Shown: positions 8,348-19,434, counted from the first letter of the stretch. The stretch: 64,000 bases of DNA from Phytopseudomonas seleniipraecipitans (GCF_900102335.1 NZ_FNBM01000006.1:1-64000); one strand, 5' to 3'. Program-made: numbers and translations. The notes: generated by a model from the letters alone, not told the origin.

Positions 8348-11161
8348 ATGGGCGAACTGGCCAAAGAAATCCTCCCGGTCAACATCGAAGACGAACTGAA
8401 ACAGTCCTACCTCGACTACGCCATGAGCGTGATCGTCGGGCGTGCCTTGCCGGATGCGCGCGATGGCCTCAAGCCCGTGCACCGTCGGGTGCTGTTCGCC
8501 ATGAGCGAGCTGGGCAACGACTGGAACAAGGCGTACAAGAAATCCGCCCGTGTGGTCGGTGACGTGATCGGTAAGTACCACCCGCACGGTGATACCGCCG
8601 TTTACGACACCATCGTCCGTATGGCTCAGCCGTTCTCGCTGCGCTACCTGCTGGTCGACGGCCAGGGCAACTTCGGTTCGGTGGACGGCGACAACGCCGC
8701 CGCCATGCGATACACCGAAGTGCGCATGACCAAGCTGGCTCACGAGCTGCTGGCCGACCTGCACAAGGAAACCGTCGACTGGGTGCCCAACTACGACGGC
8801 ACCGAGCAGATCCCGGCGGTCATGCCGACCAAGATTCCCAACCTGTTGGTCAACGGCTCCAGCGGTATCGCCGTGGGCATGGCGACCAACATTCCGCCGC
8901 ACAACCTGAGCGAAGTCATCGACGGTTGCCTGGCGCTGATCGACAACTCGGAGCTGACGGTCGATGACCTGATGCAATACATCCCGGGCCCGGATTTCCC
9001 CACCGCTGGCATCATCAACGGCCGCGCCGGTATCGTCGAAGCGTACCGCACCGGCCGCGGGCGGATTTACATCCGCGCCCGTGCCGAAGTCGAAGACATC
9101 GACAAGGTCGGTGGCCGCCAGCAGATCGTCGTTACCGAGCTGCCATACCAGCTGAACAAGGCACGGCTGATCGAAAAGATTGCCGAGCTGGTCAAAGAGA
9201 AGAAGCTTGAAGGCATCACCGAGCTGCGCGATGAGTCCGACAAGGACGGTATGCGCGTGGTCATCGAGCTGCGTCGTGGTGAAGTGCCGGAGGTCATCCT
9301 CAACAACCTCTACGCCCAGACCCAGATGCAGAGCGTGTTCGGCATAAACGTGGTCGCGCTGATCGACGGCCAGCCGAAGATTCTCAACCTCAAGGACATG
9401 CTTGAGGCGTTCATCCTGCACCGCCGTGAAGTGGTGACCCGGCGTACCGTGTTCGAGCTGCGCAAAGCACGTGAGCGTGGCCATATCCTTGAAGGCCAGG
9501 CCGTTGCGCTGTCCAACATCGACCCGGTCATCGCCCTGATCAAGGCCTCGCCAACGCCGTCCGAAGCCAAGGAAGCGCTGATCGCTACAGCGTGGGAATC
9601 GACCGCGGTGGAAGCCATGGTCGAGCGCGCTGGCGCCGACTCCTGCCGCCCGGAACACCTCGATGCGCAGTTCGGTCTACGCGACGGCAAGTACTACCTG
9701 TCGCCGGAACAGGCTCAGGCGATTCTTGACCTGCGCCTGCACCGCCTGACCGGCCTCGAGCACGAGAAGCTGCTGGCCGAATACCAGGAAATCCTCACCC
9801 AGATCGGCGAGCTGATCCGCATCCTCACCAGCGCCGTGCGCCTGATGGAAGTGATCCGTGAGGAGCTGGAAGCGGTCAAGGCCGAGTTTGGTGACAAGCG
9901 CCGTACCGAGATCCTCGATTCGCGTCTGGATCTGACCCTTGGGGACATGATCCCCCAAGAAGAGCGCGTGGTGACCATCTCTTACAGCGGTTACGCCAAG
10001 ACTCAGCCATTGACGTCGTACCAGGCCCAGCGCCGTGGCGGCAAAGGCAAGTCGGCCACCGGTATCAAGGATGAGGACTACATCGCTCATCTGCTGGTCG
10101 CCAACAGCCACGCCACGCTGCTGCTGTTCTCCAGCAAGGGCAAGGTGTACTGGCTCAAGACGTACGAAATACCCGAGGCGTCGCGCGCCGCCCGTGGTCG
10201 TCCGCTGGTCAACCTGCTGCCGCTGGAGGAGGGCGAGTACATTACCACCATGCTGCAGATCGACCTCGAAGCCCTGCAGCAGCAGGCGGGTGCCGATGAC
10301 ATCGACGACAGCGACGACGCCGTGCTCGAAGGCGAGATTGTCGAAGCCGAAGAAGTAGCAGAAGTCGCCGAAATCGAAGAAATCGAAGGCGAGACTGCCG
10401 AACTGGTGGCCGAGCCGACTGGCGCGTACATTTTCATGGCCACCGCCTCCGGTACCGTGAAGAAAACCCCGCTGGTGCAGTTCAGCCGTCCGCGCTCCAA
10501 TGGCCTGATCGCCCTGAAGCTGAAGGAAGGCGACACCCTGATCGCCGCCGCCATCACCGACGGCGCCAAGGAAGTCATGCTGTTCTCCAGTGCCGGCAAG
10601 GTGATCCGTTTCGCCGAGAGTGTGGTGCGTGTCATGGGTCGTGGCGCCCGTGGTATCCGCGGCATGCGCATCGGCAAGGATCAGCGCCTGATTTCCATGC
10701 TGATTCCCGAGTCCGGCGCGCAGATCCTCACCGCCTCCGAGCGCGGCTTCGGCAAGCGCACGGCGCTCTCCAAGTTCCCGCGTCGCGGTCGTGGCGGCCA
10801 GGGCGTGATCGGCATGGTCACCAAGGAGCGTAACGGTCCGATGATCGGCGCGATCCAGGTGCAGGACGGCGAGGAGATCATGTTGATTTCCGACCAGGGC
10901 ACCCTGGTGCGCACCCGCGTCGACGAAGTCTCCAGTTCCGGCCGTAACACCCAGGGCGTAACCCTGATCAAGCTGGCCAAGGACGAGAAACTGGTGGGCC
11001 TGGAGCGCGTGCAGGAGCCATCCGAAGAAGACATCGAAGAGGCGCTGGACGAAGAGGGCAATCCTATCGTCGTCGCCGAAATCGATGAGGCCGGCGAAGC
11101 CGCTGTTGGCGAAGAGCCGGCAGCCGAAGGCGACGAGCCAGTGGAAGACCGCGACGCGTAA
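8348..11161 (+). CDS. gyrA: GyrA, DNA gyrase subunit A
   Basis: A 937-residue type II topoisomerase subunit; with GyrB it introduces negative supercoils using ATP. Start ATG 8348 ([26 protein letters not shown]) matches the family. The catalytic Tyr is in [11 protein letters not shown]. In the quinolone-resistance region the sequence [14 protein letters not shown] keeps the susceptible Thr and Asp. The GyrA box is QRRGGKG (about 10030). The C-terminal beta-pinwheel is interrupted by an acidic Glu/Asp/Ala-rich stretch coded at about 10260-10430, and the protein ends in a second acidic tail. At 937 residues it is longer than E. coli GyrA. It lies 94 bases upstream of serC. Confidence 0.98.
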   Translation: MGELAKEILPVNIEDELKQSYLDYAMSVIVGRALPDARDGLKPVHRRVLFAMSELGNDWNKAYKKSARVVGDVIGKYHPHGDTAVYDTIVRMAQPFSLRYLLVDGQGNFGSVDGDNAAAMRYTEVRMTKLAHELLADLHKETVDWVPNYDGTEQIPAVMPTKIPNLLVNGSSGIAVGMATNIPPHNLSEVIDGCLALIDNSELTVDDLMQYIPGPDFPTAGIINGRAGIVEAYRTGRGRIYIRARAEVEDIDKVGGRQQIVVTELPYQLNKARLIEKIAELVKEKKLEGITELRDESDKDGMRVVIELRRGEVPEVILNNLYAQTQMQSVFGINVVALIDGQPKILNLKDMLEAFILHRREVVTRRTVFELRKARERGHILEGQAVALSNIDPVIALIKASPTPSEAKEALIATAWESTAVEAMVERAGADSCRPEHLDAQFGLRDGKYYLSPEQAQAILDLRLHRLTGLEHEKLLAEYQEILTQIGELIRILTSAVRLMEVIREELEAVKAEFGDKRRTEILDSRLDLTLGDMIPQEERVVTISYSGYAKTQPLTSYQAQRRGGKGKSATGIKDEDYIAHLLVANSHATLLLFSSKGKVYWLKTYEIPEASRAARGRPLVNLLPLEEGEYITTMLQIDLEALQQQAGADDIDDSDDAVLEGEIVEAEEVAEVAEIEEIEGETAELVAEPTGAYIFMATASGTVKKTPLVQFSRPRSNGLIALKLKEGDTLIAAAITDGAKEVMLFSSAGKVIRFAESVVRVMGRGARGIRGMRIGKDQRLISMLIPESGAQILTASERGFGKRTALSKFPRRGRGGQGVIGMVTKERNGPMIGAIQVQDGEEIMLISDQGTLVRTRVDEVSSSGRNTQGVTLIKLAKDEKLVGLERVQEPSEEDIEEALDEEGNPIVVAEIDEAGEAAVGEEPAAEGDEPVEDRDA

Positions 11162-11172
11162 GCGCGCCGCTT

Positions 11173-11200
11173 TGCCCGCAACACCACGGTGTTGCGGGCA
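11173..11200 (+). other. perfect 12-bp hairpin between gyrA and serC
   Basis: TGCCCGCAACAC at 11173-11184 pairs exactly with GTGTTGCGGGCA at 11189-11200 around loop CACG. The following bases are GCATTT, not a T-run. It may be a partial terminator or an mRNA 3'-stability element, with serC translated from the same or a new transcript. Confidence 0.6.
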
Positions 11201-11255
11201 GCATTTCGCCAGATAGATGTAGCGCTGTAACCAGACAGTCAAGCGAGAGTGAATT

Positions 11256-12341
11256 GTGAGCAAGCGAGCCTTTAACTTCTGCGCCGGCCCGGCCGCGCTT
11301 CCCGAAGCCGTTCTGCAGCGTGCCCAGGCCGAACTCCTCGACTGGCAGGGCAAAGGCCTGTCCGTCATGGAAATGAGCCATCGCAGCGACGAGTACACCG
11401 CTATCGCTGAAAAGGCCGAGCAGGATCTACGCGATCTGCTGACCATTCCCTCCGACTACAAAGTGCTGTTCTTGCAAGGCGGGGCCAGCCAGCAATTCGC
11501 GGAAATTCCGCTCAATCTGCTGCCCGAAGACGGCACCGCCGATTACATCGACACCGGCATCTGGTCGAAGAAAAGCATCGACGAGGCTCGTCGCTACGGC
11601 AACATCAATGTCGCCGCTAGTGCCAAAGGTTACGATTACTTCGCGATTCCCGGGCAGAACGAGTGGCAGCTGTCCAAGGATGCCGCCTACCTGCATTACG
11701 CCAGCAACGAAACCATTGGCGGTTTGCAGTTCGACTGGATTCCCGAGACTGGCGACGTGCCGCTGGTGGTCGACATGTCCTCAGATATTCTTTCGCGCGA
11801 AGTCGATATCTCCAGGTTCGGTCTGATCTACGCCGGCGCCCAGAAGAACATCGGCCCGAGCGGTCTGGTGGTGGCGATCATTCGTGAAGACCTGCTCGGC
11901 CGTGCACGCAGCAGCTGCCCGACCATGCTCAACTACAAGATCGCCGCCGATAACGGCTCGATGTACAACACCCCGGCGACTTTCTCTTGGTACCTGTCGG
12001 GCCTGGTGTTCGAGTGGCTGAAAGAACAGGGTGGTGTCGCCGCCATGGAGCAGCGCAACAAGGCCAAGAAGGACTTGCTGTACGGCGTGATCGACGCCAG
12101 CGAGTTCTACAGCAACCCGATCGCCAGCAATGCCCGCTCGTGGATGAACGTGCCGTTCCGCCTTGGCGACGAGCGCTTGGACAAGCCGTTCCTGGCCGGA
12201 GCCGATGCGCGTGGCCTGCTCAATCTCAAGGGCCACCGCTCGGTGGGCGGCATGCGTGCCTCCATCTACAACGCAGTCGGCCTGGACGCTGTGCAGGCGC
12301 TGGTCGCTTACATGGCCGAGTTCGAGAAGGAGCACGCCTGA
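11256..12341 (+). CDS. serC: SerC, phosphoserine aminotransferase
   Basis: A 361-residue class V PLP aminotransferase that converts 3-phosphohydroxypyruvate to phosphoserine, and also acts in the pyridoxal pathway. It starts at GTG 11256 with a GAGAG box just upstream. FNFCAGPAALPEAVL at the N terminus and the PLP lysine block YAGAQKNIGPSGL are diagnostic. Length matches the family. The stop TGA shares its last A with the ATG of pheA, so translation is coupled. It opens the serC-pheA-hisC-tyrA/aroA-cmk-rpsA run. Confidence 0.98.
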   Translation: MSKRAFNFCAGPAALPEAVLQRAQAELLDWQGKGLSVMEMSHRSDEYTAIAEKAEQDLRDLLTIPSDYKVLFLQGGASQQFAEIPLNLLPEDGTADYIDTGIWSKKSIDEARRYGNINVAASAKGYDYFAIPGQNEWQLSKDAAYLHYASNETIGGLQFDWIPETGDVPLVVDMSSDILSREVDISRFGLIYAGAQKNIGPSGLVVAIIREDLLGRARSSCPTMLNYKIAADNGSMYNTPATFSWYLSGLVFEWLKEQGGVAAMEQRNKAKKDLLYGVIDASEFYSNPIASNARSWMNVPFRLGDERLDKPFLAGADARGLLNLKGHRSVGGMRASIYNAVGLDAVQALVAYMAEFEKEHA

Positions 12342-13450
12342 TGGCAACGGACGTGAACACCGACCAGGCGCTGCAGGCCCTGCGCCTGCGCATCGACAAC
12401 TTGGACGAGAAGATTCTCGAGCTGATCAGCGACCGTGCGCGCTGCGCCGAAGAAGTCGCGCGAGTGAAAATGGCCTCGCTGCCCGCGGGTGAACAGCCGG
12501 TGTTCTACCGTCCCGAGCGCGAAGCGCAGGTGCTCAAGCGGGTAATGGAGCGCAACCGCGGCCCGCTCGGCAACGAGGAAATGGCGCGCCTGTTCCGCGA
12601 AATCATGTCCTCCTGTCTGGCGCTTGAGAACCCTCTGAAAGTCGCTTACCTGGGCCCGGAAGGTACTTTTTCCCAGGCTGCGGCGATGAAGCATTTCGGT
12701 CACGCGGTGATCAGTCAGCCCATGGCGGCGATCGATGAGGTGTTTCGTGAAGTGGTGGCGGGCGCCGTCAACTTTGGCGTGGTGCCGGTGGAGAACTCCA
12801 CCGAAGGCGCGGTCAACCACACCCTCGACAGTTTCCTCGAACACGACCTGGTGATCTGTGGCGAGGTGGAGCTGCGTATTCACCACCATCTGCTGGTCGG
12901 TGACGCCACCAAGACCGACCGCATTACCCGCATCTATTCCCACGCCCAGTCCCTGGCCCAGTGCCGCAAGTGGCTGGACGCCCATTACCCGAATGTCGAG
13001 CGCGTGGCGGTTTCCAGCAACGCCGATGCCGCTCGCCGGGTGAAAAGCGAGTGGAATTCGGCGGCCATCGCGGGTGACATGGCGGCCAATCTGTATGACC
13101 TGACCCGGCTCGCCGAAAAGATCGAGGATCGCCCGGACAACTCCACGCGTTTCCTGATCATCGGCAACCAAGAAGTCCCGCCGACCGGCGACGACAAAAC
13201 CTCGGTCATTGTCTCCATGCGCAACAAGCCGGGCGCGCTGCACGAGCTGCTGGTGCCGTTCCACCATAACGGCATCGACCTGACGCGCATCGAAACCCGC
13301 CCGTCGCGTAGCGGCAAGTGGACCTACGCCTTCTTCATCGACTTCGTCGGTCACCATCGCGACCCGCTGATCAAGGACGTGCTGGAAAAAATCAATCAGG
13401 AAGCCGTGGCGCTCAAGGTGCTGGGCTCCTACCCGAAAGCAGTACTTTAA
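12341..13450 (+). CDS. pheA: PheA, bifunctional chorismate mutase / prephenate dehydratase
   Basis: A 369-residue fusion that turns chorismate into prephenate and then phenylpyruvate. Residues 1-95 are an AroQ-type chorismate mutase (LRLRIDNLDEKILELISDRARCAEEV). Residues about 100-275 are prephenate dehydratase, starting KVAYLGPEGTFSQ and containing VVPVENSTEGAV. The C-terminal ACT domain carries the phenylalanine-binding TRIETRPSR motif, which predicts feedback inhibition. The frame is open upstream inside serC, but ATG 12341 overlapping the serC stop is the natural start and gives the family length. Confidence 0.97.
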   Translation: MATDVNTDQALQALRLRIDNLDEKILELISDRARCAEEVARVKMASLPAGEQPVFYRPEREAQVLKRVMERNRGPLGNEEMARLFREIMSSCLALENPLKVAYLGPEGTFSQAAAMKHFGHAVISQPMAAIDEVFREVVAGAVNFGVVPVENSTEGAVNHTLDSFLEHDLVICGEVELRIHHHLLVGDATKTDRITRIYSHAQSLAQCRKWLDAHYPNVERVAVSSNADAARRVKSEWNSAAIAGDMAANLYDLTRLAEKIEDRPDNSTRFLIIGNQEVPPTGDDKTSVIVSMRNKPGALHELLVPFHHNGIDLTRIETRPSRSGKWTYAFFIDFVGHHRDPLIKDVLEKINQEAVALKVLGSYPKAVL

Positions 13451-13533
13451 CTGCGGCTCCAGGCCGCGGGTTGCGGGCTACAGGCGGAATCAGGCTTGTA
13501 CCGCAGCCTGGGCCTGCAGCCTGAGGCCTGTAT

Positions 13534-14643
13534 ATGAGCTGTGATTTCATCGCCCTGGCACAGCCAGGCGTGCAGAAGCTGTCCCCCTACGTGCCAGGCA
13601 AGCCGGTCGATGAACTGGCCCGCGAGCTGAACATGGACCCGGCCAGCATCGTCAAGCTGGCCAGCAACGAAAACCCGCTCGGCCCAAGCCCCAAGGCGCT
13701 GGCGGCTATTCGTGCCGAGCTGGATGAGCTGACTCGCTACCCGGACGGCAATGGTTTCACGCTGAAAACCCTCCTGGCCGAGCGCTGTGGCGTTTCCACG
13801 GCACAGGTGACCCTGGGCAATGGCTCCAACGACATCCTCGAGCTGGTCGCTCGCGCGTACCTGGCGCCTGGTTTGAATGCAGTGTTCAGCGAACACGCGT
13901 TCGCCGTGTACCCGATCGCCACCCAGGCTGTCGGCGCACAGGCCAAGGTGGTGCCGGCCGTGGATTTCGGCCATGACCTGCCGGCCATGCTGGCGGCCAT
14001 CGACGCCAACACCCGTGTGGTATTTATCGCCAACCCCAACAACCCGACCGGCACCTGGTTCGATACCCAGGCGCTGCGCGACTTCCTCGCCGGTGTGCCT
14101 GAAAACGTGCTGGTTGTGCTGGACGAGGCCTACATCGAATACGCCGACGGTGACGAGCTGCCGGATGGCCTGGATTTCCTCGCCGATCACGTCAACCTCT
14201 TGGTCTCGCGGACCTTCTCCAAAGCCTACGGGCTGGCGTCGCTGCGTGTTGGCTACGGCCTGAGTTCGGCGCAGATCGCCGATGTGCTGAACCGTGTGCG
14301 TCAGCCGTTCAACGTCAACAGCTTCGCGCTGGCAGCGGCCTGCGCCGCTTTTGATGATGCCGATTACCTGGCGCGCAGCCGCGAGATCAACGCCGCCGGC
14401 ATGCTCCAGCTGCAGGCAGGCTGCCGCGAGCTGGGTCTGGGCTGGATTCCGTCCAAGGCCAATTTTATGGCCATCGACTTCGGGCGCGACACCGCGGCGA
14501 TCAACCAGGGGCTGCTGCGCGAAGGCGTGATCGTGCGCCCGGTGGCCGGTTACGGCATGCCCAATCACCTGCGCGTCTCCATCGGCCTGCCGGCCGAGAA
14601 CGCCCGCTTCCTTGAAGCGCTGCGCAAGGTACTGAGCGCGTGA
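13534..14643 (+). CDS. hisC: HisC-type histidinol-phosphate / aromatic aminotransferase
   Basis: A 369-residue class I/II PLP aminotransferase. The N-terminal PYVPGKPVDELARE and ASNENPLGPSP are HisC hallmarks. The PLP lysine lies in SRTFSKAYGLASLRVGYG and the phosphate-binding Arg in HLRVSIG near the end. Because it sits between pheA and tyrA-aroA, it probably transaminates aromatic keto acids as well as imidazole acetol phosphate. This is the second hisC copy typical of pseudomonads; the his operon copy would be elsewhere. The 83-base gap from pheA is filled with GC-rich, weakly palindromic sequence. The stop overlaps the GTG of the next gene. Confidence 0.95.
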   Translation: MSCDFIALAQPGVQKLSPYVPGKPVDELARELNMDPASIVKLASNENPLGPSPKALAAIRAELDELTRYPDGNGFTLKTLLAERCGVSTAQVTLGNGSNDILELVARAYLAPGLNAVFSEHAFAVYPIATQAVGAQAKVVPAVDFGHDLPAMLAAIDANTRVVFIANPNNPTGTWFDTQALRDFLAGVPENVLVVLDEAYIEYADGDELPDGLDFLADHVNLLVSRTFSKAYGLASLRVGYGLSSAQIADVLNRVRQPFNVNSFALAAACAAFDDADYLARSREINAAGMLQLQAGCRELGLGWIPSKANFMAIDFGRDTAAINQGLLREGVIVRPVAGYGMPNHLRVSIGLPAENARFLEALRKVLSA

Positions 14644-16883
14644 CTGCACGCAATGCAGCGGTGACGACGCCATTGGTCGAGCGTCTGGTGGTGGTCGGGC
14701 TCGGGTTGATCGGCGGCTCGTTCGCCAAGGGCCTGCGGGCCCGTGGTGTCTGCCGGGAAGTGGTTGGCGTCGACCTCGATCCGCAAGCGCGGCGCATGGC
14801 AGTCAAGCTGGGCGTGGTCGACCGCTGCGAAGAAAGGCTGGCTGCCGCGTGCGAGGGCGCCGACGTGATCATGCTGGCCGTTCCTATCCTGGCCATGGAG
14901 CGCGTGCTCGGTGAGTTGGCCAGGCTGGATCTGGGCGATGCGGTGCTGACCGATGCCGGCAGCGCCAAAGGCAATGTGGTGCGCGCTGCCGACGCAGCAT
15001 TCGGTGGCGTGCCGGCGCGTTTCGTGCCGGGTCATCCGATTGCCGGCTCCGAGCAGAGCGGGGTGGAGGCGGCCAATGGCGAGCTGTTCAAGCGCCACAA
15101 GGTGATCCTCACGCCGTTGCCGCAGACCGATGCCGTGGCCCTGCAACGGGTCGATCAGCTGTGGCGCGAGCTGGGTGCCGATGTCGAGCACATGCAGGTC
15201 GAGCACCACGACCAAGTGCTCGCGGCCACCAGCCACCTGCCACATCTGCTGGCCTTTGGTCTGGTCGACTCGCTGGCCAAACGCAACGAAAATCTGGAAA
15301 TCTTCCGCTACGCCGCCGGCGGCTTCCGCGATTTCACGAGAATCGCCGGCAGTGACCCGGTTATGTGGCACGACATCTTTCTCGCCAATCGCGAAGCCGT
15401 GCTGCGCACCTTGGATGTATTTCGCGATGACCTCGACGCCTTGCGCGACGCGGTGGACGCAGGGGACGGGCATCACCTGCTGGGCGTATTCACGCGCGCC
15501 CGCGTGGCCCGCGAACATTTCAGCAAAATACTGGCCCGTCGGGCCTATGTGGACGCTATGCACTCGAACGATCTGGTTTTCCTGGCTAACCCTGGTGGCA
15601 CTGTGCGTGGGCGTATCCGCGTTCCAGGCGACAAATCCATCTCCCACCGCTCGATCATGCTCGGCTCGCTGGCCGAAGGCACTACCGAAGTCGAAGGCTT
15701 CCTCGAGGGTGAAGACGCCCTGGCGACCCTGCAGGCGTTCCGCGACATGGGGGTGGTCATCGAAGGGCCGCACCATGGCCGCGTAACCATTCATGGCGTC
15801 GGCCTGAATGGTTTGAAGCCGCCACCCGGCCCGATCTACGTGGGTAACTCCGGCACCTCCATGCGCTTGCTGTCCGGCCTGCTGGCGGGTCAGCCGTTCG
15901 ACGTCACCATGACCGGCGATGCGTCGCTGTCCAAGCGCCCGATGAATCGCGTGGCCAATCCGCTGCGTGAAATGGGTGCGGTGGTCGAGACCGGCCCGGA
16001 CGGTCGTCCGCCGCTGACCATCCGCGGTGGCCAGACGCTCAAGGCGCTGACCTACACCTTGCCGATGGCCAGTGCCCAGGTTAAATCCTGCCTGCTGCTG
16101 GCGGGCCTGTACGCCGAAGGCGTGACCACGGTCACCGAGCCGGCGCCGACCCGTGATCACACCGAGCGCATGCTTCGCGGCTTTGGTTACGCGGTCGAGT
16201 CCAACGGCCCTGTGGCTTCCCTGCAGGCAGGTGGCAAGCTGACCGCCACCCGTATCGAAGTGCCGGCGGACATTTCCTCGGCTGCCTTCTTCCTGGTGGC
16301 TGCGTCCATCGCCGAGGGCAGCGACCTGCTGCTCGAGCATGTCGGCATCAACCCGACCCGCACCGGCGTCATCGACATCCTGCGCCTGATGGGTGGCGAT
16401 ATCACCTTGGAAAACCAGCGTGAGGTCGGCGGTGAGCCGGTTGCTGATTTGCGTGTGCGCGGCGCCAAACTCAAGGGCATCGAAATTCCCGAGCACCTTG
16501 TGCCGCTGGCCATCGATGAATTCCCGGTGCTGTTTATCGCTGCGGTCTGTGCCGAGGGGCGCACGGTATTGCGCGGCGCCGAGGAGCTGCGCGTAAAAGA
16601 GTCCGATCGTATCCAGGTGATGGCCGATGGCCTGATCAGCCTGGGTGTGAACGTCGAGCCGACCGAAGATGGCATCATCATTGACGGCGGGCAGACCATC
16701 GTTGGCGGCGAGGTGTACAGCCACGGTGATCACCGCATCGCCATGGCCTTCAGCGTCGCCTCGCTGCGCGCAACAGCGCCGATTCGCATCCACGACTGCG
16801 CCAACGTTGCCACCTCGTTTCCCAACTTCCTCGCGCTTGCTGAGCAGGTGGGTATTCGCGTCGCAGTGGAGGGGCAGCAATGA
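14640..16883 (+). CDS. aroA: TyrA-AroA fusion: cyclohexadienyl/prephenate dehydrogenase + EPSP synthase
   Basis: A 747-residue fusion starting at GTG 14640, which overlaps the hisC stop. Residues 1-300 are a TyrA dehydrogenase with dinucleotide motif [16 protein letters not shown] and the [11 protein letters not shown] block. From about residue 310 follows 5-enolpyruvylshikimate-3-phosphate synthase: [42 protein letters not shown]-type and [12 protein letters not shown] blocks are all readable. It therefore covers two non-consecutive steps, EPSP synthesis and tyrosine-branch oxidation. The fusion is a known pseudomonad arrangement and the linker shows no frame break. The first active-site block resembles the class II, glyphosate-tolerant EPSPS group in other pseudomonads; I could not test that. 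Confidence 0.97.
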   Translation: MTARNAAVTTPLVERLVVVGLGLIGGSFAKGLRARGVCREVVGVDLDPQARRMAVKLGVVDRCEERLAAACEGADVIMLAVPILAMERVLGELARLDLGDAVLTDAGSAKGNVVRAADAAFGGVPARFVPGHPIAGSEQSGVEAANGELFKRHKVILTPLPQTDAVALQRVDQLWRELGADVEHMQVEHHDQVLAATSHLPHLLAFGLVDSLAKRNENLEIFRYAAGGFRDFTRIAGSDPVMWHDIFLANREAVLRTLDVFRDDLDALRDAVDAGDGHHLLGVFTRARVAREHFSKILARRAYVDAMHSNDLVFLANPGGTVRGRIRVPGDKSISHRSIMLGSLAEGTTEVEGFLEGEDALATLQAFRDMGVVIEGPHHGRVTIHGVGLNGLKPPPGPIYVGNSGTSMRLLSGLLAGQPFDVTMTGDASLSKRPMNRVANPLREMGAVVETGPDGRPPLTIRGGQTLKALTYTLPMASAQVKSCLLLAGLYAEGVTTVTEPAPTRDHTERMLRGFGYAVESNGPVASLQAGGKLTATRIEVPADISSAAFFLVAASIAEGSDLLLEHVGINPTRTGVIDILRLMGGDITLENQREVGGEPVADLRVRGAKLKGIEIPEHLVPLAIDEFPVLFIAAVCAEGRTVLRGAEELRVKESDRIQVMADGLISLGVNVEPTEDGIIIDGGQTIVGGEVYSHGDHRIAMAFSVASLRATAPIRIHDCANVATSFPNFLALAEQVGIRVAVEGQQ

Positions 16884-17569
16884 ACAGCAACGCACCAGTC
16901 ATCACCATCGACGGCCCAAGCGGTTCGGGCAAGGGCACGGTTGCCGGCCTGCTGGCCAAGCAGCTGGGCTGGAATCTCCTGGATTCGGGTGCGCTGTATC
17001 GCCTACTGGCATTCTCTGCGCGCAACCACGGCGTTGACCTGACCAATGAAGAGTCGCTGAAACTGCTGGCCGCCCACCTCGACGTACAGTTTCTCGCGGC
17101 CGGTGACGGCAAGCCGCAACGCATCATCCTCGAAGGCGAGGAAGTCACCGAATCCATTCGCAACGAGCAGATCGGTGCGGGTGCTTCCCAGATCGCCGCG
17201 CTGCCTGCGGTGCGTGACGCATTGTTGCAACGACAGCGGGCCTTTCGCGAATCCCCCGGCCTGGTCGCCGATGGTCGCGACATGGGCACGGTGGTGTTCA
17301 CTGACGCGCCGCTCAAGGTCTTCCTGACCGCCAGTGCCGAAGAGCGCGCCAATCGGCGTTACCTGCAGTTGAAGGCCAAGGGTGATGATGTTAATCTTGC
17401 GAGTCTTATCGATGAGATTCGGGCGCGCGATGAGCGCGATACCCAGCGCACGGTGGCTCCGCTCAAGCCGGCAGCCGACGCGATCCAGCTGGATTCCACT
17501 GAATTGTCCATCGAGCAGGTGCTTGAAAGAATTCTGAGCGAAGTCGCCAATCGCGACCTCGCCGGTTGA
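16880..17569 (+). CDS. cmk: Cmk, cytidylate kinase
   Basis: A 229-residue kinase phosphorylating CMP and dCMP. The P-loop is GPSGSGKGT near residue 13. [13 protein letters not shown] and [16 protein letters not shown] follow as in the family. It overlaps the aroA stop by four bases (ATGA), which indicates translational coupling. Downstream a strong hairpin separates it from rpsA. Confidence 0.97.
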   Translation: MNSNAPVITIDGPSGSGKGTVAGLLAKQLGWNLLDSGALYRLLAFSARNHGVDLTNEESLKLLAAHLDVQFLAAGDGKPQRIILEGEEVTESIRNEQIGAGASQIAALPAVRDALLQRQRAFRESPGLVADGRDMGTVVFTDAPLKVFLTASAEERANRRYLQLKAKGDDVNLASLIDEIRARDERDTQRTVAPLKPAADAIQLDSTELSIEQVLERILSEVANRDLAG

Positions 17570-17593
17570 AAGGAGCCATTTTCGGCTCGCAGG

Positions 17594-17640
17594 GGAGGCA
17601 TACGGGAGACCAGTCCACGTCCCGTAGGCCTCCTTTTATA
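17594..17640 (+). terminator. hairpin with T-run between cmk and rpsA
   Basis: GGAGGC-A-TACGGGA (17594-17607) pairs with TCCCGTA-G-GCCTCC (17620-17633), one mismatch in 14 positions, followed directly by TTTTATAT. The shape is that of an intrinsic terminator or attenuator. If it works, rpsA mRNA mainly starts in the 70 bases downstream, or read-through is regulated as part of rpsA autocontrol. Confidence 0.65.
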
Positions 17641-17707
17641 TGAATAAACCCGCATTGTCTGGAATGCGGAGCAGGGCGAATCCCCGCCCGATCCAACAGG
17701 AATCAAC

Positions 17708-19390
17708 ATGAGCGAAAGCTTTGCAGAACTTTTTGAAGAAAGCCTAAAAACCCTGGACATGCAGCCGGGTGCCATCATCACTGGCATCGTGGTCGACATC
17801 GACGGCGACTGGGTTACTGTTCACGCTGGCCTGAAATCCGAGGGCGTCATCCCTCTGGAGCAGTTCTTCAATGAACAAGGCGAGCTGACCATCAAGGTCG
17901 GTGACGAAGTTCACGTCGCGCTGGACGCGGTTGAAGATGGCTTTGGTGAAACCAAGCTGTCCCGCGAAAAAGCCAAGCGCGCCGAGTGCTGGATCGTCCT
18001 GGAAGCAGCTTTCGCCGCTGAGGAAGTGGTCAAGGGCGTTATCAACGGTAAGGTTAAAGGCGGCTTCACTGTCGACGTTAACGGCATCCGTGCGTTCCTG
18101 CCAGGTTCCTTGGTCGATGTCCGTCCGGTGCGTGATACCACTCACCTGGAAGGCAAAGAGCTCGAGTTCAAGGTCATCAAGCTCGACCAGAAGCGCAACA
18201 ACGTTGTCGTTTCCCGTCGTAGCGTCCTGGAAGCTGAAAACTCCGCAGAGCGCGAAGCCCTGCTGGAATCGCTGCAGGAAGGCCAGCAGGTCAAAGGTAT
18301 CGTCAAGAACCTCACCGACTACGGCGCATTCGTGGATCTGGGTGGCGTCGACGGCCTGCTGCACATCACCGACATGGCCTGGAAGCGTATCAAGCACCCG
18401 TCCGAGATCGTCAACGTTGGCGACGAGATCGATGTCAAGGTTCTGAAGTACGATCGCGAGCGTAACCGTGTTTCCTTGGGCCTGAAGCAGCTGGGCGAAG
18501 ACCCATGGGTTGCTATCAAGGCGCGTTACCCGGAAAGCACCCGCGTTATGGCGCGCGTGACCAACCTGACCGACTACGGCTGCTTCGCAGAGCTGGAAGA
18601 AGGCGTGGAAGGCCTGGTACACGTTTCCGAAATGGACTGGACCAACAAGAACATCCACCCGTCGAAAGTCGTTCAGGTTGGCGACGAAGTGGAAGTCATG
18701 GTTCTGGACATCGACGAAGAGCGTCGTCGTATTTCCCTGGGTATCAAGCAGTGCAAAACCAACCCGTGGGAAGACTTCTCCGGTCAGTTCAACAAGGGTG
18801 ACAAGATCTCCGGCACCATCAAGTCGATCACCGATTTCGGTATCTTCATTGGTCTGGACGGCGGCATCGACGGCCTGGTTCACCTGTCCGATATCTCTTG
18901 GAACGAAGTCGGCGAAGAAGCCGTACGTCGCTTCAAGAAGGGCGACGAGCTGGAAACCGTCATCCTGTCGGTCGACCCAGAGCGCGAGCGCATCTCCCTG
19001 GGCATCAAGCAACTGGAAGAAGATCCGTTCTCCGACTACGTTGCCGTCAACGACAAAGGCACCATCATTCGCGGTATCGTGAAAGAAGTTGACGCCAAGG
19101 GCGCTATCATCACCCTGGCCGAAGGCATCGAAGCGACTCTGAAAGCCTCCGAAATCAGCCGTGACCGCGTTGAAGACGCGCGCAACGTTCTGAAAGAAGG
19201 CGAAGAAGTTGAAGCCAAGATCATCAGCGTCGATCGTAAGAGCCGCGTGATCAGCTTGTCGATCAAGTCGAAAGACGTTGAAGACGAGAAAGAAGCCATC
19301 AAAGAAATGCGCAGCAAGCAGGAAGTTGAAACTTCCGGTCCGACCACCATTGGTGATCTGATTCGTGCGCAAATGGAAAACCAGAACTAA
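17708..19390 (+). CDS. rpsA: RpsA, 30S ribosomal protein S1
   Basis: A 560-residue protein with six S1 (OB-fold) repeats beginning near residues 20, 105, 192, 277, 364 and 451. They are recognisable by repeated [22 protein letters not shown] and ISLGIKQ-type segments. The first two anchor the protein to the ribosome; the others bind mRNA and help start translation on structured leaders. AACAGGAATCAAC before ATG 17708 gives the ribosome binding site. Codon use is skewed as in highly expressed genes. In P. aeruginosa the next gene is ihfB; here a strong terminator and an ABC exporter follow, so synteny breaks at this point. Confidence 0.98.
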   Translation: MSESFAELFEESLKTLDMQPGAIITGIVVDIDGDWVTVHAGLKSEGVIPLEQFFNEQGELTIKVGDEVHVALDAVEDGFGETKLSREKAKRAECWIVLEAAFAAEEVVKGVINGKVKGGFTVDVNGIRAFLPGSLVDVRPVRDTTHLEGKELEFKVIKLDQKRNNVVVSRRSVLEAENSAEREALLESLQEGQQVKGIVKNLTDYGAFVDLGGVDGLLHITDMAWKRIKHPSEIVNVGDEIDVKVLKYDRERNRVSLGLKQLGEDPWVAIKARYPESTRVMARVTNLTDYGCFAELEEGVEGLVHVSEMDWTNKNIHPSKVVQVGDEVEVMVLDIDEERRRISLGIKQCKTNPWEDFSGQFNKGDKISGTIKSITDFGIFIGLDGGIDGLVHLSDISWNEVGEEAVRRFKKGDELETVILSVDPERERISLGIKQLEEDPFSDYVAVNDKGTIIRGIVKEVDAKGAIITLAEGIEATLKASEISRDRVEDARNVLKEGEEVEAKIISVDRKSRVISLSIKSKDVEDEKEAIKEMRSKQEVETSGPTTIGDLIRAQMENQN

Positions 19391-19404
19391 GTTCGGGTAA
19401 TCCC

Positions 19405-19434
19405 AAAAAAGGGCGACTTCGGTCGCCCTTTTTT
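19405..19434 (+). terminator. intrinsic terminator after rpsA
   Basis: AAAAAA-GGGCGAC-TTCG-GTCGCCC-TTTTTT: a 7-bp GC stem closed by a stable TTCG tetraloop, flanked by A and T runs. It starts 15 bases after the rpsA stop and is nearly symmetric, so it could act in both directions. Confidence 0.93.

Noticed and set aside
8397..8700. Quinolone-resistance mutations in gyrA
   Set aside because: The key positions in [14 protein letters not shown] are the susceptible Thr and Asp.
9677..11446. Long minus-strand frame opposite gyrA and the start of serC
   Set aside because: Antisense shadow of two certain genes; no domain and it spans their junction.
13451..13533. GC-rich pseudo-palindromes between pheA and hisC as a terminator
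   Set aside because: No T-run and imperfect stems; the genes around it are clearly one operon.
14565..16895. Very long minus-strand frame opposite tyrA-aroA
   Set aside because: It mirrors the codon pattern of the real fusion gene in GC-rich DNA; its translation is rich in His, Gln and Arg without any family motif.
17744..19372. Minus-strand frame covering nearly all of rpsA
   Set aside because: Shadow caused by third-position bias in a highly expressed gene; no homology visible.
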